DNA of 64,000 nucleotides from Anaerolineae bacterium (GCA_023151115.1 JAKLJP010000032.1:3227-67226); one strand, 5' to 3'; positions 7,568-16,646 are shown, numbered from the stretch's first letter. The notes: a model not told the origin generated them from the sequence alone. Translations and numbers: made by a program.

Positions 7568-8592
7568 GTCTTTGCCAACCACCACAACAGGGCCAAAGTC
7601 AGGCCGGCCATCACGGCCAGGGCGACCAGTTTGAAAAGCCGGTCCTCGATGAGGAGGGCCAGCAGGCCAAAAGCGGTGCAGAAAGTGTAGTAGAGCGACA
7701 CAATCTGGCGCTGGCTGAAACCCAAATCAAGCAGGCGGTAGTGGAGATGGTCACGCCCGGCTACGGTGGGATTGCCGCGCTGCCGCCAGCGTTGAACAAT
7801 CAACCAGACCACATCCAGAATGGGAATGCCCAGCACCAGCAGCGCCGTAGCAACTTTGGCCGGGGCCAAAATAGAGAGCGAGGCCAGGGCAAAGCCAAGC
7901 AGCATGCTGCCGCTGCTGCCCATAAAAATACGCGCCGGGTGGAAGTTAAAGGGCAAAAATCCCAGGCAGGCCGCGGCCAGCGCCAGCGGAAACAAGGCCA
8001 CCACCGTCTGCCCCAAGCTGTAGGCATGAATGGCAAAAAGCAAACTGGCAATCGCCGCCACCCCGGCGGCCAGCCCGTCCAACCCATCAAGCCAATTGAC
8101 CGTATTAATCATGCCCATAATCCAAAAAATGGTCAACGGATAGGTAATCCACAGCGGAAAAACGGTGTAGCCGCGGATGGGCAGCGTGACCCGCTCGACG
8201 ATAATATCAAAGCCAATGGCTATCAAGGCCGCACCGAATTGGGCCGCAAATTGGGGCCAGGCAGGCAGTTCGCGCCGGTCATCCCATAACCCAAAGAGAA
8301 AAACAATGGTACTGCCCACCAACACGCCGGTCAGCAGCTTGCGGTCTTCCGCACCGATGGGCGGCCACACTCCCAGCAGACTCAGAGCAAAGACCAGCAA
8401 TCCCGCGCCTACAAAGCCGACGAACAGGGCAATCCCACCAACACGGGGTACTTCCCCCTGGTGCTCCCGTCGCCCGCCGGGCCGGTCAGTCAGCCTCAGC
8501 CGCTGCCCAAGCTTGGCGCTGAAAGGGGTAGTCAGCCAGGTTAGCATAAAAGCAGTGATAAAAATCACTAAATAACTCATCGAACTGAGCAT
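7555..8592 (-). CDS. Undecaprenyl-phosphate sugar-1-phosphate transferase (WecA/TagO-like)
   Basis: 345 residues, polytopic. Family landmarks are 'DRPGGRREHQGEVPRVGG' after helix 1, the Asp-rich FGLWDDRRELP, NTVNWLDGLDGLAAG (catalytic Asp region), IFMGSSGSMLLGF and the histidine-rich loop AGRDHLHYRLLDLG. These belong to the MraY/WecA/TagO polyprenyl-phosphate transferases, which load a UDP-sugar phosphate onto undecaprenyl phosphate at the cytoplasmic face. A separate mraY lies in the dcw cluster, so this copy likely starts a secondary polymer or exopolysaccharide. I start at ATG 8592; TTG 8616 and ATG 8580 are alternatives. Confidence 0.85.
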   Translation of the reverse strand: MLSSMSYLVIFITAFMLTWLTTPFSAKLGQRLRLTDRPGGRREHQGEVPRVGGIALFVGFVGAGLLVFALSLLGVWPPIGAEDRKLLTGVLVGSTIVFLFGLWDDRRELPAWPQFAAQFGAALIAIGFDIIVERVTLPIRGYTVFPLWITYPLTIFWIMGMINTVNWLDGLDGLAAGVAAIASLLFAIHAYSLGQTVVALFPLALAAACLGFLPFNFHPARIFMGSSGSMLLGFALASLSILAPAKVATALLVLGIPILDVVWLIVQRWRQRGNPTVAGRDHLHYRLLDLGFSQRQIVSLYYTFCTAFGLLALLIEDRLFKLVALAVMAGLTLALLWWLAKTSSK

Positions 8593-8818
8593 AAAAGCAT
8601 CGGCACAAATGAGCAAATCAGGTTATAGTTATTTTAATAGTGAGTTACCTTATTAGCGATATAGCCAACCAGAACAATTTCTTCCAAAATATTATGGAGC
8701 CGGGATTAGGGGATGAAAGGGATTTTTCTCAAATTTTTTAATTCCCTCACCCCCTAATTCCGGCAAAAACTTTTCGGGACACCTATGTTTGATTATAATG
8801 AAATTTGGAGGAGTATTG

Positions 8819-9352
8819 ATGAAAACCGTGCTGATTTTGCGCCATGCCAAATCGGATTGGGGAAATTCAGGGCAGACGGATTTTGAGCGGCCTCTGGCTA
8901 AACGCGGGTTGGAAGACGCGCCGCGTATGGGTGAGGTACTGGCCCGTTTTGGCTATGTGCCCGATAAAATTTTGGCCTCGCCGGCGCAACGGGCCAAACA
9001 AACGGCCCAACTTGCTGCCGAGGCTTGCGGTTATCGGAAAGCGATTCAATGGGAGGAGTCTTTTTATGGTGGCAGCAGTGAGGATTTGATGGCCGCTTTA
9101 CAGCAGTTGCCCACCACCGTTGAACGAGCACTGCTGGTTGGACACAACCCGACTCTGGAGGAAACGGTGGCAGTCTTGTCCAATCCTCAAGGAGGCAAAG
9201 AGCGGTGGACCAACGGCTGGGCCATCAAACTTCCCACCGCCGGCCTGGTCTGCATTAATTTTGACATTACGGATTGGCAGGAATTAGAACCCGGCGAGGG
9301 CGTCCTACAGTGGTTTGTCATTCCCAAGTTGGTCAAAGCGTTGTTGGAATAA
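8819..9352 (+). CDS. sixA: SixA-type phosphohistidine phosphatase
   Basis: 177 residues, a compact histidine-phosphatase fold. Opening strand LILRHAKSDW carries the catalytic RH. Further landmarks are 'RPLAKRGLEDAPRMG', 'ILASPAQRAKQTAQL' and the second catalytic His in LLVGHNPTLEE. SixA-type enzymes remove phosphate from protein histidines, e.g. Hpt or PTS carriers. A strong Shine-Dalgarno GGAGGAG (8807-8813) decides the ATG at 8819 over an upstream in-frame start. TATAAT at 8794-8799 overlaps the leader, but its spacing to the start would be very short. A heptad hairpin follows the stop. Confidence 0.85.
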   Translation: MKTVLILRHAKSDWGNSGQTDFERPLAKRGLEDAPRMGEVLARFGYVPDKILASPAQRAKQTAQLAAEACGYRKAIQWEESFYGGSSEDLMAALQQLPTTVERALLVGHNPTLEETVAVLSNPQGGKERWTNGWAIKLPTAGLVCINFDITDWQELEPGEGVLQWFVIPKLVKALLE

Positions 9353-9357
9353 GGCGG

Positions 9358-9465
9358 CGAGGAGAACAGAGATAGTAGATGGTAGATGGTGGATAGTAGA
9401 TGGTAGATAGTAGACCTATCCTCTATTCTCTATCTTCCATCCTCTATCCTGTTCTGCCTCGCCTC
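9358..9465. repeat. Two-tract heptad element between sixA and the LURP-like gene
   Basis: Six 7-nt units from 9375 to 9416 (GTAGATG, GTAGATG, GTGGATA, GTAGATG, GTAGATA, GTAGACC), then five units from 9417 to 9451 (TATCCTC, TATTCTC, TATCTTC, CATCCTC, TATCCTG). The purine-rich first tract can pair loosely with the pyrimidine-rich second; the outer GAACAG / CTGTTC ends are complementary. A clear example of the architecture seen across the window. Confidence 0.85.
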
Positions 9466-9474
9466 CTGCGCCCG

Positions 9475-10077
9475 TCATCCCCGACTGCGCTCCAAGAGGG
9501 TCATCATGAGTAGGCTGAGCAAAATTTGCTCTTCTTCTTTGGCGCTTAAGGTTTGATCAATTTTTTCAACCTTAAAGCCCGTTTCCAAAAAGGCAGGTTG
9601 TTTTGATAAGCGCATCACCGTAGGACCGGGCTGGCCGGCTGAGCCGGGGCGCGTCACCAGATAAGCCGGATTAAAAACATAACCGGAAAACATGCCAATG
9701 ACCGGGATTTCGCCAAAAAGGGCGTCTATGACTTTGATCATGGCGTTCTCTTCCTGAATGTGGAAAACAACCTGTTCGCCGTCAAAGATGTCGTAGCTGG
9801 CTTTCCAGAGCGAGCGCATCCCGCGCCGCTTGATTGCCCCCAGGCTCATGCCCTGGCTATCGCTAAAGTTGTAACGAGCTGAGAAATCAATAATCCGGTC
9901 GGCTTTAATAGCGTAAATCTGGCGGCTCTGTGATTGGTCGGAGAAGATGTTGATAGCTTCTTTCAGCTTGAACAGCTTTTGCTTAACATACATAATTTCT
10001 GTGCCGTTGGCATCGCGCACAAAAATTTGGGGAGCCAGGGCCAGAACTTTGAAGGTCATCGTTAGAGGGTAGTTCAC
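9475..10077 (-). CDS. LURP-one-related / scramblase-like protein
   Basis: About 200 residues with an antiparallel beta-strand pattern and family phrases such as 'MYVKQKLFKLKEAINIFSD', 'IYAIKADRIIDFSARYNF' and 'SLWKASYDIFDGEQVVFHI', typical of the LURP-one-related fold (PF04525, Tubby-like). Function in bacteria is unknown; eukaryotic relatives bind membranes. I start at GTG 10077 because AAGGAG lies about 7 nt upstream. The longer frame to 10101 has no such site. No signal peptide. Monocistronic, convergent with sixA. Confidence 0.65.
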   Translation of the reverse strand: MNYPLTMTFKVLALAPQIFVRDANGTEIMYVKQKLFKLKEAINIFSDQSQSRQIYAIKADRIIDFSARYNFSDSQGMSLGAIKRRGMRSLWKASYDIFDGEQVVFHIQEENAMIKVIDALFGEIPVIGMFSGYVFNPAYLVTRPGSAGQPGPTVMRLSKQPAFLETGFKVEKIDQTLSAKEEEQILLSLLMMTLLERSRG

Positions 10078-10181
10078 AAATTTCTCCTTGGCACGCTGCA
10101 ACTTTCCATAACAATTCCATTATAACCATGTTGGGGAAGATTCGCAACGTTGCTTTTATTTTTCGTGAGGGTTAGAAGATC

Positions 10182-10931
10182 ATGATCCAACTCACATTAG
10201 AACAAATCGTCTCTTTAAAAAACTGGTTCCTGCCCGACTGGCCAGGCCCGCTAGTCGGCTTGCATATTATCCACACCGGATATGGGCATGGTTGGGCTGA
10301 CCGCTGGCCCAACCCCAGGGCGTTACTGGTGGAAACCGCCCACAACTACTCCTTTGCGGGCGATCCGGCGGCACTAACCTCGACCGGTCTGAAAGGCTTA
10401 ATTTCAGGCTTTGTCGAAGCGCCGGAGCCTTTTGTTCCACTGCTGCAAGAAACCTTTCCCGATGCCTATGAGTGGGGGCGGGTGATGTTTGAACTACCAG
10501 CTCAGCCGGATTTTTCGTGGCCGGATGATTTTCTGGTCCGCCGGCTCCAGGCTGCCGATAGCGGTCATCTTGAAGGCTTGAGCCAGGAGACGGGCTGGAT
10601 CAGCAAAACCTGGGGCGGTCCGGCCGGGCTGGCGGCAAGCGGCATGGCCTGGGGTGCGTTTGCCGGAGCGCGGCTTGTTTCGGTGGCCTGCTCATTTCTT
10701 GTGGGCGAACGGTACGAGGACATTGGAGTCGTGACCGAGGCGGAGTATCGGGGCTTGGGGTTAAGCCAGGCCTGCGCCGGGGCGCTCTGCCAGGATATTA
10801 TCCAACGAGGCCGCCGGCCCAGTTGGACCACCTCGCTGGACAACGCCGCCAGCCGGCGGGTAGCCGAAAAACTGGGCTTTACTTTTCACCGACACAACCG
10901 GCTTTTTCTGGTTGGGATAGACGTTCCGTAA
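10182..10931 (+). CDS. GNAT-family N-acetyltransferase
   Basis: 249 residues. The C-terminal half carries a GNAT core: 'DIGVVTEAEYRGLGLSQAC' is the acetyl-CoA pyrophosphate loop (R/Q-x-x-G-x-G/A), followed by 'SLDNAASRRVAEKLGF', the classic terminal strand. The N-terminal ~110 residues resemble the extra domain of GNAT_acetyltran-type proteins. The acceptor substrate is not predictable. Start ATG 10182 (MIQLTLEQ). It precedes the debranching-enzyme gene by about 110 bp containing a separate promoter candidate, so probably its own unit. Confidence 0.8.
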   Translation: MIQLTLEQIVSLKNWFLPDWPGPLVGLHIIHTGYGHGWADRWPNPRALLVETAHNYSFAGDPAALTSTGLKGLISGFVEAPEPFVPLLQETFPDAYEWGRVMFELPAQPDFSWPDDFLVRRLQAADSGHLEGLSQETGWISKTWGGPAGLAASGMAWGAFAGARLVSVACSFLVGERYEDIGVVTEAEYRGLGLSQACAGALCQDIIQRGRRPSWTTSLDNAASRRVAEKLGFTFHRHNRLFLVGIDVP

Positions 10932-10982
10932 CCCCTATACCCTTTGAAAATCCGTTAGATTCCTTCATCCCCCGCTATTTTA

Positions 10983-10991
10983 TGTTATACT
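10983..10991 (+). promoter_or_regulatory. Extended -10 element before the debranching enzyme
   Basis: TGT followed by TATACT (10986-10991), a TGn-extended -10, about 50 nt before the chosen start at 11043. No good -35 is seen, consistent with extended -10 promoters. Confidence 0.4.
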
Positions 10992-11042
10992 ATTTAGGTC
11001 CAAATTAAAACCCGGCACAACGACGTGAAAGGATATCACCTT

Positions 11043-13058
11043 ATGTACAATCTTACCCTGGGACGGGCCGAGTGCAGCCATTATGATTGCGCCACGCGGA
11101 AGGAGTGGCTGGTAACCAATGGACTGGGCGGCTATGCCAGCGGCACGGTCAGCGGAGCCAATACCCGCCGCTACCATGGGCTGCTGGTAGCGGCCCTGCG
11201 GCCTCCGCTGGAACGGGTGATGCTGGTCCCCAAAATTGATGTCATGGCTCATTACGATGGCGATGGCAAAATCTATCCCCTGGCCACGAACGAATACACC
11301 AGCAATACCATTGAGCCTCGCGGGTATCACCACATCGAATCCTTTCATCTAGAAGGGTTGATCCCGGTTTGGGTTTATGCCCTGGCCGACGCCCGGCTGG
11401 AACAGCGCATCTGGATGGCGCACGGCCACAATACCACCTATCTAACCTTAAGCTTGGTTCGGGCCAGCGACACCCTCTGGCTAAAATTGACCCCGTTTTG
11501 CGCTTATCGAGATTACCACAGCCACCAGCGCAGTAGTTGGCGGCCCAAAATCATTCCGGTCAAGGGAGGCTTTGAAGTGCAAGCCTCGGCCGAAGCTCAA
11601 CCTTATCGCATTATGGCCGACCGGGGCCGTTTTACCCCTCACGGGGAGTGGTATTGGAATTTCAGGCACCGTGAAGAAAAACAGCGGGGACTGGACGAGG
11701 TAGAGGATTTGTATACCCCCGGCTATTTCAATATGACCTTATACCCCGGTGAAACCCTGACCCTGGTTTGCTCCACCGAGCCGCTTGAGCCGCATGCCGG
11801 GCTTGAACCGTTACAACAGGAACGCCAGCGCCAGACGGTCCTTAGCCAAAACAACCCGCCTGATGAACCTGCCTGGATTAGCCACCTGGCTCTGGCCGCC
11901 GATCAGTTTATTGCCCGGCGGTCTATCCCTTTGCCGGATGCTGCCCAGAAAGCAGAGGCTGGCACAACCATCATGGCCGGTTACCCCTGGTTTAGTGATT
12001 GGGGCCGTGACACCATGATCGCCCTGCCAGGGTTAACTCTGGTCACAGGCCGCTATACCGTAGCTGCCAGTATTTTGCGTACCTTTGCCCGTTATCTCAA
12101 CCAGGGCATGCTGCCCAATCGTTTTCCCGATACCTCCCCCATTCCCGATTACAACGCCGTTGACGCTACTCTCTGGTATTTTTACGCCATCTATCAATAC
12201 GTGCGCTACACTCAGGACCTTAGCCTGGTTAAAGAACTGTATGACAAGCTGGTTGAAATCATTGACTGGTATCGGCAGGGGACGCGCTACAATGTTTACG
12301 TGGATCAGGCCGATGGCCTGGTCTATGCCGGCGAGCCGGGCCTCCAACTAACCTGGATGGACGCCAAGGCCGGCAACTGGGTGGTTACGCCGCGCACCGG
12401 CAAACCGGTCGAGGTCAATGCTCTGTGGCACAATGTACTGCGGGTTATGGCCGACCTATCACAGCGGTTGAATCATAAAACAGCGGCGCGCGACTATCAC
12501 AGCCAGGCCGATTTTGTGGCGGCGCAGTTCCGGCAGCGCTTTTGGTTTGAGGCCGGCGAGTATCTTTATGACGTGATTGATGGCCCCTTGGGTGAGCTTC
12601 ACCCTGATGGCCGGCGTTACGATGATAGTTTGCGGCCCAATCAAATCCTGGCGGTATTCCTCCCCTTTCCATTGTTGAGCGAGGCCCAGGCCAAGGCGGT
12701 GGTTGACATCTGTGCCTTGCACCTGGTCACTTCTTACGGTTTGCGCACCCTGGCCGCGGAAGACCCGGCCTATCGGCACCGCTGCCGGGGCGACGCGCTG
12801 CAGCGTGACAGCGCCGCCCATCAAGGCACAGTGTGGACCTGGCTGCTAGGACCTTTTGTGACCGCCCATTATCGGGTTTACCAAAACCCGGAACTGGCCC
12901 GCTCTTTTTTGACCGCCCTGGAGCATCATCTGTGGGATGCCGGCCTGGGGTCCATCGGCGAAACGTTTGATGGCGACCCGCCCCACACCCCACGCGGCTG
13001 CATCGCCCGTGCCTGGAGCGTAGCCGAGGTGCTGCGGGCATGGCGAGAAACCCAATAG
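11043..13058 (+). CDS. Glycogen debranching enzyme / amylo-alpha-1,6-glucosidase (GH133-type)
   Basis: 671 residues. The N-terminal bacterial/archaeal GDE domain opens with 'KEWLVTNGLGGYASGTVSG' and 'NTRRYHGLLVAA' and runs to about residue 270. The C-terminal (alpha/alpha)6 glucosidase domain contains AGYPWFSDWGRDTMIALPGL, 'LPNRFPDTSPIPDYNAVDA' and 'GSIGETFDGDPPHTPRGC', where catalytic acids of the family lie. It hydrolyses alpha-1,6 branch stubs of glycogen in the cytoplasm. Start ATG 11043, with AAAGGA about 9 nt upstream, preferred over GTG 11025. No other glycogen genes are in the window. Confidence 0.9.
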   Translation: MYNLTLGRAECSHYDCATRKEWLVTNGLGGYASGTVSGANTRRYHGLLVAALRPPLERVMLVPKIDVMAHYDGDGKIYPLATNEYTSNTIEPRGYHHIESFHLEGLIPVWVYALADARLEQRIWMAHGHNTTYLTLSLVRASDTLWLKLTPFCAYRDYHSHQRSSWRPKIIPVKGGFEVQASAEAQPYRIMADRGRFTPHGEWYWNFRHREEKQRGLDEVEDLYTPGYFNMTLYPGETLTLVCSTEPLEPHAGLEPLQQERQRQTVLSQNNPPDEPAWISHLALAADQFIARRSIPLPDAAQKAEAGTTIMAGYPWFSDWGRDTMIALPGLTLVTGRYTVAASILRTFARYLNQGMLPNRFPDTSPIPDYNAVDATLWYFYAIYQYVRYTQDLSLVKELYDKLVEIIDWYRQGTRYNVYVDQADGLVYAGEPGLQLTWMDAKAGNWVVTPRTGKPVEVNALWHNVLRVMADLSQRLNHKTAARDYHSQADFVAAQFRQRFWFEAGEYLYDVIDGPLGELHPDGRRYDDSLRPNQILAVFLPFPLLSEAQAKAVVDICALHLVTSYGLRTLAAEDPAYRHRCRGDALQRDSAAHQGTVWTWLLGPFVTAHYRVYQNPELARSFLTALEHHLWDAGLGSIGETFDGDPPHTPRGCIARAWSVAEVLRAWRETQ

Positions 13059-13099
13059 TTGTCAGGTTTAAAAGAGGCTTTTTATCTTTTTGCAGTGGG

Positions 13100-13108
13100 T
13101 GCTATAAT
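13100..13108 (+). promoter_or_regulatory. Extended -10 element before the AI-2E permease
   Basis: TGC followed by TATAAT (13103-13108), 35 nt before the ATG at 13144; a consensus extended -10. The -35 is weak. Confidence 0.45.
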
Positions 13109-13143
13109 TTGTCTATTCTGAATTATTTCTTGCAGGAGCCTGA

Positions 13144-14439
13144 ATGAGCGCCGAATGGAGCAAACCAACTAAATACATTGTCGGAGTGGGTTTATTTCTG
13201 TTTAGCCTGTATATCCTTTACCTCAGTCGAGACGCGCTTACCCTGCTCATTGTGGCCGCGCTCATCGCCTTTTTGCTGACGCCGCTGATCAACTTTTTTC
13301 ATCAACGTCTGAAAATCCCGCGAGGGTTAGCGGTGCTGTTGTCCTATTTACTGCTTATTTTGTTTATTTTACTCAGCCCGCTGATTTTACTACCCCCCAT
13401 TATTGATGGTTTGCAGATCATTGCCTCCATTGATTACCAGATTTTGATTGACCGCAGCCAGAACTGGTTGACCAGTACCCTGTTGAGCCTCCGTGCCAGC
13501 GGCCTGCACATTTTTGGCATGCCGATTGATCTCTCGGGGTTAGTTGACCCCGCTCTGGAAGCGCTCCAGGCTTCAGACTCGACCACCCTGACCCTGCCGT
13601 CGCTCCAGGCGATCATCGAGCCGCTGCGCTCGGCCGCGACCATCACCTATGGGCTGGCCACCAGCGTAGCCGGGACCGTAGTTTCGGGGGCATTGAGTGT
13701 GGTCTTTACCCTTTTCTTTGCTATTTATATGAGCCTGGACTCCTACAAATTTCGGCCTTGGTTTTTAAGGGGCATTCCCGAAGCCTACCGGCCCGAAATT
13801 GCCCATTTGCTGGAGCGGCTGCGCCGCATCTGGCAGGCGTACTTTAGGGGGCAGCTTACTCTTATGATTACCATAGGCATTATCACCTGGATTGGCAATA
13901 CCGCCTTGGGGCTGCCCGGTGCATTTGCCCTGGCCTTTATCGCCGGGGTAATGGAGTTAATTCCCAACCTGGGACCTTTTTTGGCCGCCGTTCCGGCCGT
14001 TATTGTGGCTCTGATTCAAGGCTCGACTTACCTGGATATCAATAACTTTTACTTTGCGTTGATGGTGATTGGCTTTTACTGGCTGGTCCAGGTAACCGAA
14101 AATAATCTGATCGTGCCGCGTGTGTTAGGCGAAGCAGTCGAACTCCCCCCGCTGGTGATAATGGTGGGTGTATTTGTCGGGGCCAGCGTGGGTGGTATTT
14201 TGGGAGCGCTGCTGGCTGCCCCGGTGATTGCTTCGGCCCGCGAGGTTTTGAGTTATCTTTACGCCAAATTGTGGGGCCAGGAGCCTTTCCCGCTTGAAAC
14301 ACTCGAAGCGTTGAGCCAGGCCAGGCCCTCGCTGTGGGACCAGCTAAAAACAATGCTGGCCAGGCTACAGTTAAGGCTTAACGGCCGGCCCAAGCTGCCC
14401 CAATCCGAAAAAAAACAAGCTGAGACTTCGGAAAATTGA
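13144..14439 (+). CDS. AI-2E family permease
   Basis: 431 residues with about eight transmembrane helices in the PF01594 layout: paired helices at the N-terminus (LYILYLSRDALTLLIVAALI), a central amphipathic region, then TVVSGALSVVFTLFFAIYMS, and the conserved C-terminal block containing 'FIAGVMELIPNLGPF' and 'ENNLIVPRVLGEAVELPPL'. Family members export small solutes (TqsA, AI-2) or work as Na+/H+ antiporters; the substrate here is unknown. A charged Gln/Lys-rich tail closes the protein. Start ATG 13144 preceded by AGGAGCC. About 100 bp separate it from the downstream trio. Confidence 0.88.
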   Translation: MSAEWSKPTKYIVGVGLFLFSLYILYLSRDALTLLIVAALIAFLLTPLINFFHQRLKIPRGLAVLLSYLLLILFILLSPLILLPPIIDGLQIIASIDYQILIDRSQNWLTSTLLSLRASGLHIFGMPIDLSGLVDPALEALQASDSTTLTLPSLQAIIEPLRSAATITYGLATSVAGTVVSGALSVVFTLFFAIYMSLDSYKFRPWFLRGIPEAYRPEIAHLLERLRRIWQAYFRGQLTLMITIGIITWIGNTALGLPGAFALAFIAGVMELIPNLGPFLAAVPAVIVALIQGSTYLDINNFYFALMVIGFYWLVQVTENNLIVPRVLGEAVELPPLVIMVGVFVGASVGGILGALLAAPVIASAREVLSYLYAKLWGQEPFPLETLEALSQARPSLWDQLKTMLARLQLRLNGRPKLPQSEKKQAETSEN

Positions 14440-14537
14440 CCGGCTCGATCAGGTCTGTCAAATTGCTTGACTGTAAGTTCCAGATAAGCTATATTACTGA
14501 CTACTTTAACTCACTCGTCCAGAAAATAGGAAATTTG

Positions 14538-15239
14538 ATGACCCAAAATTCAGACAATGGCTCCAAGAAATCCCGGAAACCCACTGCGCCTACCACCGTT
14601 TTGTTTATTCGCCATGGTGAAAATGCCTGGACCGAGAGCCATAAATTGGCCGGACGGACGCCGGGAGTTTCCTTAAATGAGTACGGCCAGCAGCAAGCCG
14701 AGGCCTTGGGCAAACGGCTGGCCGAGGTCAAACTGCATGCCATCTATGCCAGTCCGTTAGAACGCACAATGGAAACGGCCCAGGCCATTGCCCAACACCA
14801 CCCTCACCTGGAGGTAAGAGCCTATCCCGGCCTGTTGGAAGTGGATTATGGGGAGTGGACCGGCGAAGCTATCAAAAAATTAGTCAAAACCAAAGCCTGG
14901 CCCATTATCCAGGCTTACCCAACCGGGGCCAGTTTTCCAGGTGGGGAAACTATGTTTGAGATGCAGGCCCGCTGCATCAGAGAAATCAACCGGCTGGTTA
15001 CATGCCATCCTGAGGAAATGATTGCCATCGTGGGTCACGCCGATCTGATTAAAGCGGCCGTGGCCCATTATCTGGGCGTCCATTTTGATTTGTTTCAACG
15101 TCTAGTCATCAGCACGGCTTCGATCACCACTATCAGTTTCAGCCCTATGGGGCCGCGGGTGCTGGCGGTTAATGACACCAGTCATAACCCTCCCCGGCCC
15201 CAGTCGAACAAGAAGGCCAATAAACAAAAAGGAAACTAA
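14538..15239 (+). CDS. Histidine-phosphatase family phosphomutase (MSMEG_4193-like)
   Basis: 233 residues. Phosphoglycerate-mutase fold with RHG in TTVLFIRHGENAWTES, 'SLNEYGQQQAEALGKRL', 'AIYASPLERTMETAQAI', acidic 'LLEVDYGEWTG' and second catalytic His in 'AIVGHADLIKAAVAHYLG'. This spacing and the company of DUF3090 and an SCO1664-like gene place it in the MSMEG_4193 group known from actinobacteria. The substrate is unknown. ATG 14538 preceded by AGGAAATTTG is chosen; the frame extends upstream into the AI-2E gene without initiation signals. First gene of a tightly packed three-gene operon. Confidence 0.82.
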   Translation: MTQNSDNGSKKSRKPTAPTTVLFIRHGENAWTESHKLAGRTPGVSLNEYGQQQAEALGKRLAEVKLHAIYASPLERTMETAQAIAQHHPHLEVRAYPGLLEVDYGEWTGEAIKKLVKTKAWPIIQAYPTGASFPGGETMFEMQARCIREINRLVTCHPEEMIAIVGHADLIKAAVAHYLGVHFDLFQRLVISTASITTISFSPMGPRVLAVNDTSHNPPRPQSNKKANKQKGN

Positions 15240-15246
15240 TAAAATT

Positions 15247-15780
15247 ATGGCAGGTGAACTTGTGGATTTTAATCCGGTTTCACGTATTACCATTGGCAGC
15301 GTTGGCCCGCCCGGACAGCGTGTGTTTTTGTTACAGGCTAACCAGGGCACGGCCATGATTACCTTGAAGTTGGAAAAAGAACAGGCCATGGTTTTAGCTT
15401 CAAGTGTCATTGAACTGCTGGAAGAATTGGACGAAAAATATCCTCGCCCCCAATCTAAATTTGATAAACCGCTTAGCGCCGATTTGATGCTGCGTGAACC
15501 GATGGAACCAACCTTTGCCATCGGCCAGATTGGGCTGGGGTATGATCAGGAACACGATTTGGTGGTTCTGGTGGTCCAGGAAATTGAGTTTGAAGGCCTG
15601 GAAAAGCCGGCTACTGCCCGCTTTTGGGCTACTCGCGCCCAAATTCAAGCCCTCAGCGATCACACCCTGGAGATAGCCAGCAAGGGACGGCCCATTTGTC
15701 CCCTGTGCGACTCACCCATGGACCCAGAAGGTCACTTTTGCCCCCGGAGTAATGGACACGAAAAACCGTTATGGTCCTGA
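15247..15780 (+). CDS. DUF3090 family protein
   Basis: 177 residues. Contains 'PVSRITIGSVGPPGQRVFLL' near the N-terminus, a middle helix 'MVLASSVIELLEELDE', and a C-terminal Cys cluster RPICPLCDSPMDPEGHFCP, a likely zinc site (C-x2-C ... H-x-C). These are the marks of DUF3090, seen with the MSMEG_4193 phosphomutase and SCO1664 kinase-like protein; function undetermined. Starts 8 bp after the phosphomutase stop; its last 10 bp overlap the next gene. Confidence 0.85.
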   Translation: MAGELVDFNPVSRITIGSVGPPGQRVFLLQANQGTAMITLKLEKEQAMVLASSVIELLEELDEKYPRPQSKFDKPLSADLMLREPMEPTFAIGQIGLGYDQEHDLVVLVVQEIEFEGLEKPATARFWATRAQIQALSDHTLEIASKGRPICPLCDSPMDPEGHFCPRSNGHEKPLWS

Positions 15781-16595
15781 AGCACGCGCTTGAACCAGAT
15801 GAAGTTCTGGCCCAAATAAGAACAGTTCGTTTATTAAATAAGGCCGGTTCATCCTTCTATGGCTCGCCGCAGGAGGATGAACAAATCTCGATTGCCTTGC
15901 TCAATGGCCTGATGGAACTGCAAGGTTTGATGCCGTGGAGTTCCAACTATACCTTTTTGGTAAGTTTGGGCCAACTGGCCGATCAGACCAAGCTGCTGGC
16001 CATTTACAAGCCCTGCCAGGGAGAACGCCCCCTGTGGGACTTTCCCGATGGGACCTTGTGCCGGCGTGAATTTGCCAGCTATCTGGTGAGTCAAGCATTG
16101 GGTTGGCCCAGTATTCCACCGACGGTGTTGCGCGATGGACCTCACGGCCCCGGCTCGGTGCAGCTTTTTATTGATGCCGAATACGAAGCTCACTACTTCA
16201 ACATGCGTGACGACTCCGGTTTTACCGATGAGTTCCGGCGGGTCGCTTTATTTGATTTTATCGTTAATAATGCCGACCGCAAAGGCGGGCACTGCCTTAA
16301 AGCCAAGGATGGCCGGCTGTGGGTCATTGACCACGGACTGACGTTCCACACCGATTTTAAGCTGCGGACGGTCATCTGGGAATTTTGCGAGGAAGCCATT
16401 CCTGCGACTCTATTGAAAGATTTGCAAAGGCTGCAAAGCCAGATGGAAACGTCGTCAGAATTTTGCCAAATCCTGTCCTGTTTGATCAGCACCCGCGAAA
16501 TTCAGGCCTTGAAAAAGCGGCTTGATCGGCTGATTGCCGCCGGCCGCCTGCCAGAACTGCACCCAGGGCGAAACATTCCCTACCCGCCGGTTTAG
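15771..16595 (+). CDS. SCO1664-like protein, PI3/4-kinase-related fold
   Basis: 274 residues. An ATP-binding N-lobe (YTFLVSLG...LLAIYKPCQGERPLWDF, with a Lys placed like the kinase ATP lysine), catalytic-loop-like 'FDFIVNNADRKGGHCL' and metal-binding 'LWVIDHGLTFH' equivalent to DFG. This is the SCO1664 / phosphatidylinositol 3- and 4-kinase-related family; its acceptor is unknown. The 10-bp overlap with DUF3090 and the trio order imply one functional module. A strong terminator follows at 16611. Confidence 0.8.
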   Translation: MVLKHALEPDEVLAQIRTVRLLNKAGSSFYGSPQEDEQISIALLNGLMELQGLMPWSSNYTFLVSLGQLADQTKLLAIYKPCQGERPLWDFPDGTLCRREFASYLVSQALGWPSIPPTVLRDGPHGPGSVQLFIDAEYEAHYFNMRDDSGFTDEFRRVALFDFIVNNADRKGGHCLKAKDGRLWVIDHGLTFHTDFKLRTVIWEFCEEAIPATLLKDLQRLQSQMETSSEFCQILSCLISTREIQALKKRLDRLIAAGRLPELHPGRNIPYPPV

Positions 16596-16610
16596 GATTA
16601 ACAACTTCGT

Positions 16611-16646
16611 AAGAGTCCAGCGACGATGCTGGACTCTTTTTATTTA
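16611..16646 (+). terminator. Rho-independent terminator of the phosphomutase-DUF3090-SCO1664 operon
   Basis: Perfect 11-bp stem AAGAGTCCAGC (16611-16621) / GCTGGACTCTT (16628-16638), six-base loop, then TTTATTT. Confidence 0.9.

Noticed and set aside
7741..8289. 182-codon plus-strand ORF opposite the sugar-phosphate transferase gene
   Set aside because: Gln/Asn/Arg-rich composition typical of the antisense of a hydrophobic membrane gene; no ribosome site or family features.
9358..9465. CRISPR array
   Set aside because: Units are 7 nt without spacers, and no cas genes are visible; this is a tandem tract, not a repeat-spacer array.
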